From Paralithodes platypus (taxonomy: Eukaryota > Arthropoda > Malacostraca > Decapoda > Lithodidae), in contig CM064517.1 in NCBI GenBank assembly GCA_032716605.1, positions 24,130,015 to 24,194,014 on the forward strand: a stretch of DNA of 64,000 bases. Reading direction: 5' to 3'. Under the pieces are notes generated by a model. The model ran no database searches and was not told the DNA's origin. It worked only from the letters and a program-made list of their open reading frames with translations. Below, one piece after another: positions 10,805 to 20,670 of the stretch (within the stretch, counting starts at the first letter, position 1; each line of letters begins with the position of its first letter). The translations under genes were made by a program, and so were the position numbers.

Positions 10805-11369
10805 GATTTCTAAGACTGGAGGGTGACATTCGTAATCATATCATAACTCTAGAAAAGCAGATAATAAAAACAACCACATAGTATTCTTACTTTTGAAAAA
10901 TATATTTAACACTGGCGTAGGCCGAAAATATACAAGAAAAAGGGGGTTCAGGCAGGTGCGTGCTTCAAAGAAGCCTGCCTGACAAAAAACGGGTAACCCT
11001 GAAGATTCTGAACACAGATCTGTAGTTACAAAGGCACCCCACTCAACGAGTGGTGACAAAAAATAACAAGTTATAAGTTTATATGTGCACATAATAAACC
11101 CCAAAATACACTTGGAGATAAATTGCAAAGGAACTCCATTGTTCTAATATTAAATTGCTTTCGCAGCTAAAACTACTATAACAACACCGTTGTTTTGTAC
11201 TTAACATTGTACTAGCACAATTTCTCGCTGAGAAATTTTCATATCACATTTTAACCTTAAATTGTATCACAGCTCTCATACTCCGGCGGGGTCTAGGGTG
11301 TCCTATGTCAACTGACTGCACCCCCCCCCCCTTTCCCGTGAAAGTAAACAAAAGTGACTGCAGGGCCAC
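10805..11369 (-). other. DIRS copy 1 3' untranslated region
   Basis: A non-coding segment between the recombinase stop and the internal complementary region. It contains a C-run at 11321-11331. It is closely matched by 30156-30717 in copy 2. Confidence 0.6.
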
Positions 11370-12350
11370 CTAGACCCTCTGCCTTAAAGCTATACATGGT
11401 AAGGAAGGTTTGTCTAGAGCAACTGACAAGTATCTAGACAGAAACGTATGATTAGACGCCCACAACTGCGTGGACGCGATATCTTCAACTGAACATTTTT
11501 TCAGGAAACGTAAAGAGGCTGCCCATTTGCGTAAATCGTGGGCCCGACCCACAACGCCGGGATTACTTTCCTTAATGACTTCTACCAGAAGAGAGGCTAA
11601 TCGCCGTTTAAGTAAGCGTTTACCCGTACTTGCTACCCATAAAGCACCTTGGGGGTTTCGAGGAGCTACTCTCAAATATTTGGTTAGAGCTTGCACTGGA
11701 CATAGATTATGATGCACCTTTCCCCTTTTTAACGCCGGCACCGTGAACTCAGAAAACATGTGTGCACTATGCTCATTCTTGGCTACAAAACCTGGGGAGG
11801 GTGCAATGGAAATAGATTCATTAAGTCTACCAAACCTAAGACAATTAGGTGTGTTGCTCATCGCCGCCAGCTCAGACACTCTGTTTCCGGTGGCCAAAGC
11901 CAAAAGGAAAACCGCCTTTTTTAAGATTAATGCAAAGTCTGCAGTATTTTGATACAGACGAGAGTGAAGCAAAGACAAAGCTTTGTCCAGAGACCAAGTA
12001 GGCATGAGCTGACGGGGAGGTGGGCGGAGTTTAAAACATGCTCTCATAAAACCTGTTTCCTCCGCTACCGGTATGGACAGACCCGTAAGGTCTAAAAAGG
12101 GCACTCTAATCGCAGTTAAGTGATTTTTTAATGTCACCACAGATAAACGTTTCTGCTCAAACAGATAATTCAAATAATTAAAAACTAATGCCACTGAGGG
12201 TACAGTTTGTTCTGTTCTAACGATCCAAGAAGTAAAAGCTTGCCAATGTGATTGATACTGTCGCTTTGTAGACTGAGTATATTGATTGAGTAATTTATTG
12301 GTCACATCTCTACCGTATGGTGCGAGCCACTTGGCCTCCTGAATGTCCAT
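11370..12350 (-). CDS. Tyrosine recombinase of DIRS copy 1
   Basis: The enzyme integrates the circular DNA intermediate of the element. From the Met at 12350 (MDIQEAKWLAPYG) the protein is 326 aa. An N-terminal SAM-like core-binding part (about residues 20-100) is followed by the catalytic domain: ATGNRVSEL with Arg157, AHDLRK with His271 and Arg274, and LWASNHTFLSRY with the nucleophile Tyr307. This is the R-H-R-Y set of tyrosine recombinases. The start was chosen because it overlaps the RT stop by only 49 bases. The frame is also open far upstream (to 14480) on top of the RT gene, so a longer protein cannot be excluded. Confidence 0.9.
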   Translation of the reverse strand: MDIQEAKWLAPYGRDVTNKLLNQYTQSTKRQYQSHWQAFTSWIVRTEQTVPSVALVFNYLNYLFEQKRLSVVTLKNHLTAIRVPFLDLTGLSIPVAEETGFMRACFKLRPPPRQLMPTWSLDKALSLLHSRLYQNTADFALILKKAVFLLALATGNRVSELAAMSNTPNCLRFGRLNESISIAPSPGFVAKNEHSAHMFSEFTVPALKRGKVHHNLCPVQALTKYLRVAPRNPQGALWVASTGKRLLKRRLASLLVEVIKESNPGVVGRAHDLRKWAASLRFLKKCSVEDIASTQLWASNHTFLSRYLSVALDKPSLPCIALRQRV

Positions 12351-14227
12351 AATGCAAAAGTCAGCGAGGTCGCTAGGTTGCCAATCGTGTCTAAGTGGAA
12401 ATACCCGACCGGGAGCGATACCGGGTCCGGGCACCACATTTTCAATTGCTGGTACCACAACTGCGCCGGCCACAGGGGCGCGATTAGCGAGACTAAGCCT
12501 CGATAATCTCGTAGTTTGTTCACTACGTGGCACATTAGTGACGCATCTGGCGGTGGAAACAGATAGATGGGGCTCCATCTGTTCCAGTCTGTCACTAGGG
12601 CGTCTGGCCCCCCTGCCGGCGTCTTCGCCCGGCGGGTGAGGTATAGAGGGAGTTTGTGAGTCTCCTCGGACGCAAAAAGATCCACTTGTGGATGGGAGAG
12701 CTCTGCAATCATTAGGTTGAAAATGGGTTGCTTGAGCTCCCATTCTACTGTCGTGCTCTGTCTCCGGGACAGAGCGTCTGCCCAGACGTTCGCTACGCCT
12801 GGGAGATAAGATGCGTGAAGATAAATATCTAGACTGATGGCTAGAGCAAAAATCTCTTCCGACACGTTTAGCAACTTCCTTGACCTCGTTGACCCTTGTT
12901 TCTGAATACAGTGGACTGCATTCAGATTGTCCATTCTGAAGGCCACCGACTTGCCCCGTAACGCCGGGCCGTGAGCCTGAAGGAAATACAAGGGGACTAG
13001 TAATTCTTTGACATTGATGTGAGAGATTTCTAAGTGGGACCAAAGCCCCTGACCCTGGTGCCCCTGATTTGACTGAAATCCCCACCCTATTGTGCCTGAC
13101 GCATCCGTGTCTACCCATACCGTTGGTGGAGGAGAGGTCCATGACATTATTGAGTGCAATGTTTCCCTCTTCGGCCAGACCGCTAGTAAGGTGTGGATTA
13201 ATTTCGGGATGGGCCATAATTTTCCCGCCGGTAAGAGCGGGAAATATTTGTTGCCTTCCAATATTAATCGTTTTACTTTCAACCGGCCCAACTTGACAGT
13301 TAGTTGAATCCAGTTGAGAGAGCCGACCAGAGACTCCCAGACTCTTCGCGTCGTAGTCAGACTGTGAAGAAACCTGAACAGTTTCCTGCGAAACCTGTTG
13401 CGATTGTCCACACTCTGACTCAGAGTGAGAGCGGCGGTGTCCCAGACCAGCCCTATCCACTGAGTTACTCTTGAGGGAACAAGGTTTGACTTTACCAGAT
13501 TTACCTTGAAGCCTAGAGTTTTTACATGATTTAAAGTGATATTGACATGTTTTATGCATAATTGTTGTGTCTCTGCCACCACCAGCCAGTCGTCTAGATA
13601 CCACAACACTCTGATCCCCTGTTTTAACAATGGCATCAGGGCTTGCCGGACTAGTTTTGTGAATAATCGAGGTGCTAGGTTCAAGCCGAATGGCATCCTC
13701 TGAAAAACAAAATTTTGGTGCCTGATCCGTAAGGCCAAAAACCTTTGAAATCTTTTGTTGACCGATACGTGCCAATAGGCGTCTGTCAGGTCTAGGGAAC
13801 ACATCCAACCTCCCGGCGGAAGTGTTAGCCTGATTTGGTGTACTGTTAACATTCTGAAAGATTCGTTGTGAATGTGAAGATTCAGATAAGACAGGTCTAC
13901 GACCGGCCTCATCTGAACACTGTCCCGTTTGGGAACCAAAAATAGTTTTGACGTGAATACAGGGTAATTTGGTGGGACCGGGATGATGACATTCTTGGCA
14001 ATCATTTCCTGGGCTAGAGACTCCACCTCTAAAGAAACACAATTCGCCGTTGTCGGCTGACGTAAGCGAGGTCGCCGGAGCCACTGCCAAGTGATGCCTT
14101 TGCGTGCCACCATCCGTGCCCAAGTGTTTAACGGCCATGCTTGGTGACACGTTCGGAACGACCCAGTTAGCAGACAAGGGTTCGCCGGCTGTACTACCCT
14201 CGGTTCCTCCGGCCTTAAGGTTGGCAC
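12302..14227 (-). CDS. RT-RNase H of DIRS copy 1
   Basis: A 641 aa reverse transcriptase with RNase H that makes the cDNA of the element. Visible RT blocks are LFLVPKRDSVQMRPVVDLSYLN, SLDLTDAYWHV with the first catalytic Asp, QRMPFGLNLAPR and the active-site YLDD. RNase H follows with WVDTDASGT, NVKELLVPL, MDNLNAVH and WADALSR, giving Asp-Glu-Asp-Asp. No methyltransferase domain is seen at the C-terminus, although DIRS1 itself has one. The ORF starts 17 bases after the gag stop and overlaps the recombinase. No stop or frameshift was found. Confidence 0.9.
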   Translation of the reverse strand: MPTLRPEEPRVVQPANPCLLTGSFRTCHQAWPLNTWARMVARKGITWQWLRRPRLRQPTTANCVSLEVESLAQEMIAKNVIIPVPPNYPVFTSKLFLVPKRDSVQMRPVVDLSYLNLHIHNESFRMLTVHQIRLTLPPGGWMCSLDLTDAYWHVSVNKRFQRFLALRIRHQNFVFQRMPFGLNLAPRLFTKLVRQALMPLLKQGIRVLWYLDDWLVVAETQQLCIKHVNITLNHVKTLGFKVNLVKSNLVPSRVTQWIGLVWDTAALTLSQSVDNRNRFRRKLFRFLHSLTTTRRVWESLVGSLNWIQLTVKLGRLKVKRLILEGNKYFPLLPAGKLWPIPKLIHTLLAVWPKRETLHSIMSWTSPPPTVWVDTDASGTIGWGFQSNQGHQGQGLWSHLEISHINVKELLVPLYFLQAHGPALRGKSVAFRMDNLNAVHCIQKQGSTRSRKLLNVSEEIFALAISLDIYLHASYLPGVANVWADALSRRQSTTVEWELKQPIFNLMIAELSHPQVDLFASEETHKLPLYLTRRAKTPAGGPDALVTDWNRWSPIYLFPPPDASLMCHVVNKLRDYRGLVSLIAPLWPAQLWYQQLKMWCPDPVSLPVGYFHLDTIGNLATSLTFALWTFRRPSGSHHTVEM

Positions 14228-14244
14228 CGGGAGTGAGAGAGACT

Positions 14245-16866
14245 TTAGTTTTTTGATGGTGGGGTTGGTGGTGCTGGACGCTTTGCCGGCTGGCTGGTGT
14301 GGGCCGAAGACTGGCTCTGACCTGGCTTATTCTGGCCGCGTCCTCTCTGACCTGAAAACCTACTCTGTCTATGCCTGTACTGACCCTGGGGGGAGTGGGA
14401 GGACTTAGGCGGAAGAAAAGGTTTAGAACCCCCTGGCTGAGCTTTAGTAGTAGGCCTGGGTTTGGGGAAGTTAAATGCAAGTTTCTTAGAAGGGGCAGGA
14501 CTGTGCTTAACGGCCTGTGCCATATTGAACACCGTTCGCCATACTTCAGGGGACATTAAAGAGGGAGTAAGCACTGGTGACATCACCACCTGGTTAGCAA
14601 TGCGATCAGGTAGCTTGCGAACTAACGACATCCTCAGATCTTGTCGTGCTCGCACCGCCTCAAGCAAGGCGGTGCGTATGTCACCTAATGATTGGATTGA
14701 CGACTGAAGAATCAGTCGCCGGGATAACTCAACCGATCTTCGAGCATCCGCGTCTGCGATTGCCTGAGTGGACCTTAGTAAAGACTTAGCCACCTGCTGA
14801 GATACTATGTACTGTGAAAACAGGCGAAAAGCTTTTCCCCGTAGCCTAAATTCTCTGTCTAGGTGAGTAGGGGTAGGGGTAGTGAACGGGTCCTTCAGTT
14901 CACAAAGATTAATCTTAGGGGCAGCTAGAAATGCAAACAAAGCTGACGGGACTCCGCCGGCAGAACCCACCGGCATGGAGAACCATGAATGTGTATCTTG
15001 AGGGATCTGGTGGGAAGATTTAGACGTGAAAGTGGTTGCAAAGTTTTGAGCCTCTACCTCCCAATCTACCCAAGGTCCTGGTCCCAACTGTCCCACCTTC
15101 AAAACTGGATTAGCTGCGTCGTCTGTGACGGTCTGTAAATCTAGTTCAGGAGTAAGAGCTGACAGAGTCTTAATATCATTAAACCCATCCAGCTTAGACC
15201 AGTCTGAAAATAGTTTTGAAGCTGAGGCAGGGGGTAAAGCAGGCTTAGAAGCATACACAAAATAATCTTGGTGATAATAACTAGGTATAGCCTTGATGTT
15301 TACGTCCAGAACATTACCCAAAGTATCCATGGCCCTTAATTTCTTTGACTTATTGCCCTGGATAACCCACTCACGCGGTACCGGGAGTTCCCCTGACAAG
15401 GTAGGTTGGGCAAGCTCTGGTTTAGAGGGGTTCAAAAGAACCCATGACTCGTCTGGCCCATAAAGCAGGGGCATAGCTACCTTTCTAAGAGACGCTTTGT
15501 CTAGAGGGGGTGGATTGACATCCGTTATGACCCTGACATTTGAAGTTGTCAAAGCCGCCGTAGCTGGCCTAGTGATCCCTGAAGGTAACAGAGTAGGAGG
15601 GTTAGGGATCTTAGATAAATCAATTGACGTCATCAGAGGCCGTACCGTAGCACTTGTCGTGGGAGCCCCCAAGTCCATTGTGGGGTTTTCCTGTTGTTGA
15701 CCAAAAAATTTAGATAAAGCATGAGTAAGCAACCCATTAATTTCTTGTGCCGTAACAAACTGGTTTGATGAAGAACTTACAGGTGAATCATTAGTATCCC
15801 GTGCGGCGTCCAAGCCTGAGCCTGACCCTTGTCCTTCCATTTCCGAAATTATTGAAACTTCGTCTGTTTCCTCCTGATCCTCCTGAGAAGACCCCGCCGA
15901 GGCAGGGGTACCTTGTTTCCAAGATAAGTCTGGGATAGAGGATGGGATCGCCGCGTCCCTGTGGACGTCGGCTACTGTGTGACTCGTATGAGTCGGACGT
16001 GGGTGGTCAGACCCTGGTTGAGCAAACCGCCAAACACCGAGGCCCTGGCTTACGCTCTCTTGAGAGTCTGAAACATTCTCAATTACTGAACCCCCTGAAC
16101 TTTCCATTTCCAGGGTTAAAATGTTAATTGGCAAATCCTCTTTAGGGACAGGCGCTTCACTGGACTCTGAGGCCGTAACACAAACTCTGTCTGGTGTAGA
16201 GGTACGATGAGATGCACTAGACGTTGGAGAATGTCGAGAGGACTTCCGTTTATGTGAATCCTTTTTGGAGGATTTATGGCTGCGGTGTGACCGCGAACTA
16301 TTCTTAGATCTGGAGGATTCCCCGCCGTGACCACTGGTGGAACCTTCCGTCTTACTCTTCTTACTCGCCGGTGAAGAGGCACGACTAGATGACTGGTGTC
16401 TGAGAGGTGACCTTGACCGAGATCTCGCCCGAGACGAGGAGGCGGACGCCGGGGGTGTAGGCTCTCTCGGGCGTTTAGGTGTAGCCACCGAAGATACAGA
16501 ACCCTGACTAGTCTCCGCCGGCTTAGTACTCGTGACTCTAGAGGAACGTTTAGGGGGAGGGTGTTCTGACAGCAATTTATCCCAAAGTGGGACGTTGTCA
16601 CATTGAAGTGACTTATGCGCGACAATGGTAGTGTAGGCCGACATCTGTTGCCGGACTTCTCTCAATGCTACCGCCGCGGTCTTATCATTTTCACACAGGA
16701 CCTTTACAGCTAATTGGGAGCAAAAGGAACAATTATGCATAACCCAGAGACCCCTTGAACGGTCGAGACATTTAACACACCTTATGCAAAGGGTATGCGC
16801 AAAAATAGGGATACCAGCACAAGTAGGGGTAGTGCACAGGGCAAAAACTGGGGCCACGGTAGCCAT
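14245..16866 (-). CDS. Gag-like protein of DIRS copy 1
   Basis: An 873 aa protein in the Gag position, presumed to package the RNA. The Met at 16866 (MATVAPVFAL) was chosen because it matches the first Met of copy 2. The frame is also open upstream to 17037. An N-terminal Cys-rich part (Cys at about 11, 16, 27, 30, 33, 46, 49 and 58) could bind zinc. Residues of about 120-230 are an Arg/Ser-rich tract resembling SR proteins. The middle contains the conserved blocks PLLYGPDESW, ELPVPREW, YHQDYFVYASKP and LGPGPWVDWEVEAQNF. The tail is basic and Gly/Gln-rich. The same blocks recur in families 2 and 4 of this window, so this is a family-wide protein. Confidence 0.85.
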   Translation of the reverse strand: MATVAPVFALCTTPTCAGIPIFAHTLCIRCVKCLDRSRGLWVMHNCSFCSQLAVKVLCENDKTAAVALREVRQQMSAYTTIVAHKSLQCDNVPLWDKLLSEHPPPKRSSRVTSTKPAETSQGSVSSVATPKRPREPTPPASASSSRARSRSRSPLRHQSSSRASSPASKKSKTEGSTSGHGGESSRSKNSSRSHRSHKSSKKDSHKRKSSRHSPTSSASHRTSTPDRVCVTASESSEAPVPKEDLPINILTLEMESSGGSVIENVSDSQESVSQGLGVWRFAQPGSDHPRPTHTSHTVADVHRDAAIPSSIPDLSWKQGTPASAGSSQEDQEETDEVSIISEMEGQGSGSGLDAARDTNDSPVSSSSNQFVTAQEINGLLTHALSKFFGQQQENPTMDLGAPTTSATVRPLMTSIDLSKIPNPPTLLPSGITRPATAALTTSNVRVITDVNPPPLDKASLRKVAMPLLYGPDESWVLLNPSKPELAQPTLSGELPVPREWVIQGNKSKKLRAMDTLGNVLDVNIKAIPSYYHQDYFVYASKPALPPASASKLFSDWSKLDGFNDIKTLSALTPELDLQTVTDDAANPVLKVGQLGPGPWVDWEVEAQNFATTFTSKSSHQIPQDTHSWFSMPVGSAGGVPSALFAFLAAPKINLCELKDPFTTPTPTHLDREFRLRGKAFRLFSQYIVSQQVAKSLLRSTQAIADADARRSVELSRRLILQSSIQSLGDIRTALLEAVRARQDLRMSLVRKLPDRIANQVVMSPVLTPSLMSPEVWRTVFNMAQAVKHSPAPSKKLAFNFPKPRPTTKAQPGGSKPFLPPKSSHSPQGQYRHRQSRFSGQRGRGQNKPGQSQSSAHTSQPAKRPAPPTPPSKN

Positions 16867-18395
16867 GACAGAGACTAGTGGGTGAAAACTACCGCCGGGT
16901 CTGTATTGGTCCGCCGGAGCCCAGCTCTGGAAAAAAAAAAATTTCCAGGAATTAATGCTCATAAGGTTAACCCAACATGTTCGCACACAAGTGTTAATAA
17001 CCCGCCGGGTAACGAGATGTAATGACACAACGAACACATCTCGCTACGCGGCGGGGTGTAAAAAATCTAAACAAATCTTTTGCTAAAGAAATTGAAGAAT
17101 ACCCTCTGATATAACTGTCCAGCATGGCACTTATAGTCTCTTGGAGGTGGTGACTGTCTCAAGATTCAATTTTGTAACAAAGCAACCCCCCATAAAGACG
17201 CCGGCCCTTGAATTATTTTAGTAGAATAGCCCAGGGCAGGATGATACGAGATCTGATGTTTAACGAATTGTCACAAAAGATCGCCGTAAGTTAGAAGGCG
17301 GCGATACCTAATTGTATCACTAAATTAAGTGGTTAAATCGAAATTGAATTTTGTAAATTCTTTAGTTCCTCCACCTAGGAGCACCCGCCGGGTGTGAGAA
17401 TCGATATTTAACCTAATTGAACCTTCAATCGCCGTAAGAGTAAAGGCGGCGATACACATAGTATCACAAAAATGGATTGATTAACTAACTGAAAGACATA
17501 AGTCGTTCATCCCACCCTACCCAGGTGCACCCGCCGGGTGAGAAGTCAAATGTTAACCCCATAAGTTCCTGTCCCCACTTCTTTGTAAAAGATCGCCGGG
17601 GAGGAAAGCCTAAACCACAGCTAGGTTTTTCATGTGGTTGTTGTAAAACCAGGTAGAAAAACTACATAACGTATGTTCACAAGAACGACGTTTTATGGAT
17701 GGGTACAGCCATCCCGCCGGGAATCAAAGGAGGCCTGAAACCAGGCACCCACAGAGACGCAGTCCTGGAGAGCCACAGACACCCCCAACGCCGGGGATAC
17801 AAGCCAGTGTTAACAACCACGTGTGGCCCAACACGGCTCTCGGCCAGGATTTTTTCATGGTGAAACCGAGAAAAAACCCGCCGGAAGGAAACCCACCCTG
17901 AACAGACACCATCTGAACAACAACGACACGGGGAGAGCCACGCACGACTAACCCAAGGTCACACAATAATCCGTGGAATTAGCCAATACACAACTAAACC
18001 AGGAAACAATTATAGTCCGAGGAATTAGCCAATACACAACTAAAACCCGGATACACATGACACAGTAGGGCATATTTATAAATAATAAATAATAACACTA
18101 GTACATGTGGCAAAGCTACGAGCGGCTGGCTAGGCCTAGGCAGACGGCATAATAAAAGTTGAAATATACACAAACACTGGAAATATCACAACAGGAACCA
18201 CCGCCAACACACCACCGTAGCAAAAACTTCCACCCAGGGAAGACTGACTCGGGACCCAGAAAAAACTTCACTAAGTGAAGAAAAATACGCTGGGAACGTC
18301 AGAAAACAAAGCTCACCTCATCAGAAAGATAAAAGGCAGCAATAATTAACGCGTAGTGAAAGCCGCCTGCATCACAAACTAACTCCACTGTGAGT
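16867..18395 (-). promoter_or_regulatory. DIRS copy 1 5' leader
   Basis: A long untranslated region upstream of gag, presumed to hold the promoter and packaging signals. It contains the duplicated CCCGCCGGGTG and CGCCG...CGGCG hairpin modules (about 17280-17550). It also has a partly duplicated segment GAATTAGCCAATACACAACTAAA (about 17977-18046). No specific promoter element could be assigned. Confidence 0.5.
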
Positions 18396-18592
18396 TTACG
18401 AAGTTTTTTCGTAGTGAGAACCCAATTCATAATGAGTGAAGCCATGAGTGAGGTCGCGTGCACTCATGATGAAGGCTCCTCAGTTTTTAAATGCTCTGCG
18501 CGGTAGATTCAAAACTACGGCGGATTAGTGTTTGAAGAGGATGCCTTATGTAATAGGCATGTTCGTCAATGATGGAGGGGCCACTAATAAAT
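18396..18592. repeat. DIRS copy 1 left inverted terminal repeat, truncated
   Basis: The outer 197 bp of the left repeat, ending CCACTAATAAAT. In copy 2 the corresponding repeat is about 310 bp. The inner half, with TAGTTATTCTT and CCAGACGCTG-type sequence, is missing here. Confidence 0.8.
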
Positions 18593-20586
18593 TCTGTTGT
18601 TTGGATTGCAGCATGTGATTGTGTTGTGTTGCTGTTGGAAAGTGTGATGCTGTTTAGTGTTTTGTATAGTTTTTTGGGGTTTGTTTTGTGATCAAATGTT
18701 TGTAGGAAGTTATTCCAATTTAGTTTTTGTTGTTCTTGTATTTTGTTGTTAGTTTGGGTATTGAGTGCTTGAATTTGTTGTGTGATGTCTTGTGTGTGGG
18801 GTGCTGGGGAGTGTTTCAGTATGTCGCATTGTCTGATGAGGTTTTGAATTTCTGGTGTGAAGTTGGGGTTGTGTCTTTTTCTGTTACCTCTTGGAATGTG
18901 TTTCTTGTCAGCATTTTGGATAGTTTTATTGAGTATGTGTACAGCATTGTTGATGTTAGTGATGGGTGTACTGTTTAGAGTTGTGAAGTGTTGTTCTGTC
19001 TCATTTGTGAATGCTTCCCAGTTAGCTCTTTTATAATTGGTGTATGTGTGTTTGTGGCTAGCTGGGGTGAGTCTGGTTTTGGTGGTGATAATGATCGGGA
19101 GGTGGTCAGAGCCTAAGGTTCTGACCACCCTCCAGGATGTTGTGGGGGCGAGTTCTGGGGAGCAAAAGGTGATGTCTGGAGATGATGGGTTATAGAGGGC
19201 TTGGTGAGGAATATGGGTATGTTGATGGATGTCGTTAAGGATGATGAGGTTATCGGTTTGGTTTTGTAGTACCAGCCCGCTGTCTGTGTCAGGGTTGTCG
19301 ACAAACCAGGCCGACGTCTTGGCGTTGAAGTCACCACCCAGGATGATGTGTGGGATGTGTGGGGTGTTTGTGATGTGTTGTAAGTGTGGTCTGTATTCAT
19401 TTGGTACTGTAGGGGATGTTTGGGGAGGGATGTATGTGTTTATGATGGTTATGTTGGAGTTGTTGCCAGTGCGTATTTTAATTGACTGTATTTCTGTTCT
19501 GTTATCATTTGGGGGGAGGAGGGATTTGGTTTGTACACTGGTTACTATGTATGATATTTCTTTGTGTACCAGGGTGATGAGTCCACCGCCCCCGCCGACA
19601 GCCCGGTCTTGTCTGATGGTGGTGAAATTATGAAATGTGGGTGTTTTTTGTGTTGTGCGGAGTTTTGTTTCTTGTAAGATGGCAATGTGTATGTTGTGTT
19701 GTTTGATGAAGTGTGAGAGTTCGTGTTTCTTTGTGTTGATGCCATCTATGTTCAGCTGAAGAATGTTAATGTTATGTGCACGATGTATGTTGGGTGCTGC
19801 TGCACGAGGATGGGGTGGGGGTGAGGGGGGGGGTAGGGGTGGGGGTGAGGGAGGGGCTGGGGGTTGGGATGGGTGAGGTGGGGGTGGGGATTGGGGAGCA
19901 GGAGATGGGGGTTGGAATGGATTAGGATGGGGTGTGGTGTGTTGAGTTGAGGATGGGGATGTGGATGGTATGGGAAGGTTAGGCGGGTTAGGGAGGAGAG
20001 GTGGACGGGTTTTAGGGGGGGGAGTGGATGATATGGGAAGGTTAGGTGGGTTGGGGAGGAGAGTTGGATGGGTTTTAGGTGAGGGGTTTGACTGGGAGAG
20101 GGAGGGGCATGAGGAACATGTCCAGGTGTTTGTGTAGTGTTTCTTGGAGGCAAGTGTTGTGCAGGTGAAGTGGGTCCAGTTCCCGCATGAATTGCAGAGA
20201 ACTGAACCCTTAGTATGGCGACTCGAAGTGATGGGTTTTGAGCAAGTTGGAAATATGTATGTATACGTGGGTACTGGGTTGCTCTCAATGTCTCCGGCTA
20301 GAAGAAGTCTTCGAGAAATGACAGCCGGAGAGTCATTTCTCGGTGTAGGAAAAACTGTGTGATGTGTGTGTGTGGTGTGAGAGGTGTGGAAATTCCCGGC
20401 GCGACCGAAGCCGCTCCAAGGACCCGTGCCCCCAGGGAGGGGGCTGGGGATGGTTGTGACGGTTTGGCTCCCGAAACTGCTCCCCGCGGCCGGCATCTGG
20501 TTTTCCTCCACTGGTCGTTGATTTTGTCTTCGGCCGTGGAGCGTCGGCAGCCATCCGCGGTTGGCAGCCTCGGGAGGTGGCCCCAC
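18593..20586 (-). pseudogene. LINE C ORF, truncated after endonuclease
   Basis: The frame encodes about 664 residues of LINE C before running into DIRS sequence. The endonuclease blocks are intact to the eye. The RT and C-terminal zinc motif are missing, so no working protein is expected. The 2A-like motif has Val in place of the Gly of NPGP, which should prevent ribosome skipping. The Pro-rich linker (about residues 125-265) makes the plus strand strongly G-rich at 19800-20100. Confidence 0.75.
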
Positions 20587-20614
20587 GGCGTAGACGCCGC
20601 CACATCAGGACCAA
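18593..20614 (-). mobile_element. LINE C, 5' part with ORF and endonuclease
   Basis: The minus-strand 5' region of a LINE. One long frame from 20586 down to the DIRS border holds a basic start, a mutated 2A-like motif (GDIESNPVP, residues 98-106), a PHD-like Cys/His finger (TCSKP, LCNSCGNWTHFTC, TWTCSSC), a long Pro-rich linker and an APE endonuclease (ILQLNIDGINTKK, QETKLR, GGGGGLITLV, ILGGDFNAK, GSDHLPI). It is cut at 18593 by DIRS copy 1. The matching continuation (toward RT) is seen in the other LINE C copy at 62637-64000, not on the far side of the DIRS element. Confidence 0.85.
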
Positions 20615-20670
20615 ACTCTGGTGTTAGAGCTGACAGTGCTTTAACTCTGGTGTTAGAGCTGACAGTGCTT

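Larger units (their letters stand above)
10274..18592 (-). mobile_element. DIRS family 1, copy 1
   Basis: A tyrosine-recombinase retrotransposon of 8.3 kb read on the minus strand. The order is left terminal repeat, long leader, gag, RT-RNase H, overlapping recombinase, 3' UTR, internal complementary region, spacer and right terminal repeat. All three genes are open. The inner part of the left terminal repeat is lost: at about 18395 the leader jumps to the CGAAGTTTTTTCG segment, skipping roughly 340 bp present in copy 2. No target-site duplication is visible, as expected for DIRS elements. The left and right flanks belong to different LINEs. Confidence 0.93.

Noticed and set aside
12343..12639. 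Plus-strand frames opposite the DIRS genes (also near 13069-13307, 15497-15700, 31691-31987 and 34845-35048)
   Set aside because: They mirror the coding strand of intact DIRS genes and have no recognisable product.
19752..20288. A Pro/His-rich alternative frame in LINE C
   Set aside because: It is a frame shadow of the Pro-rich linker of the LINE C ORF; low-complexity sequence stays open in several frames.
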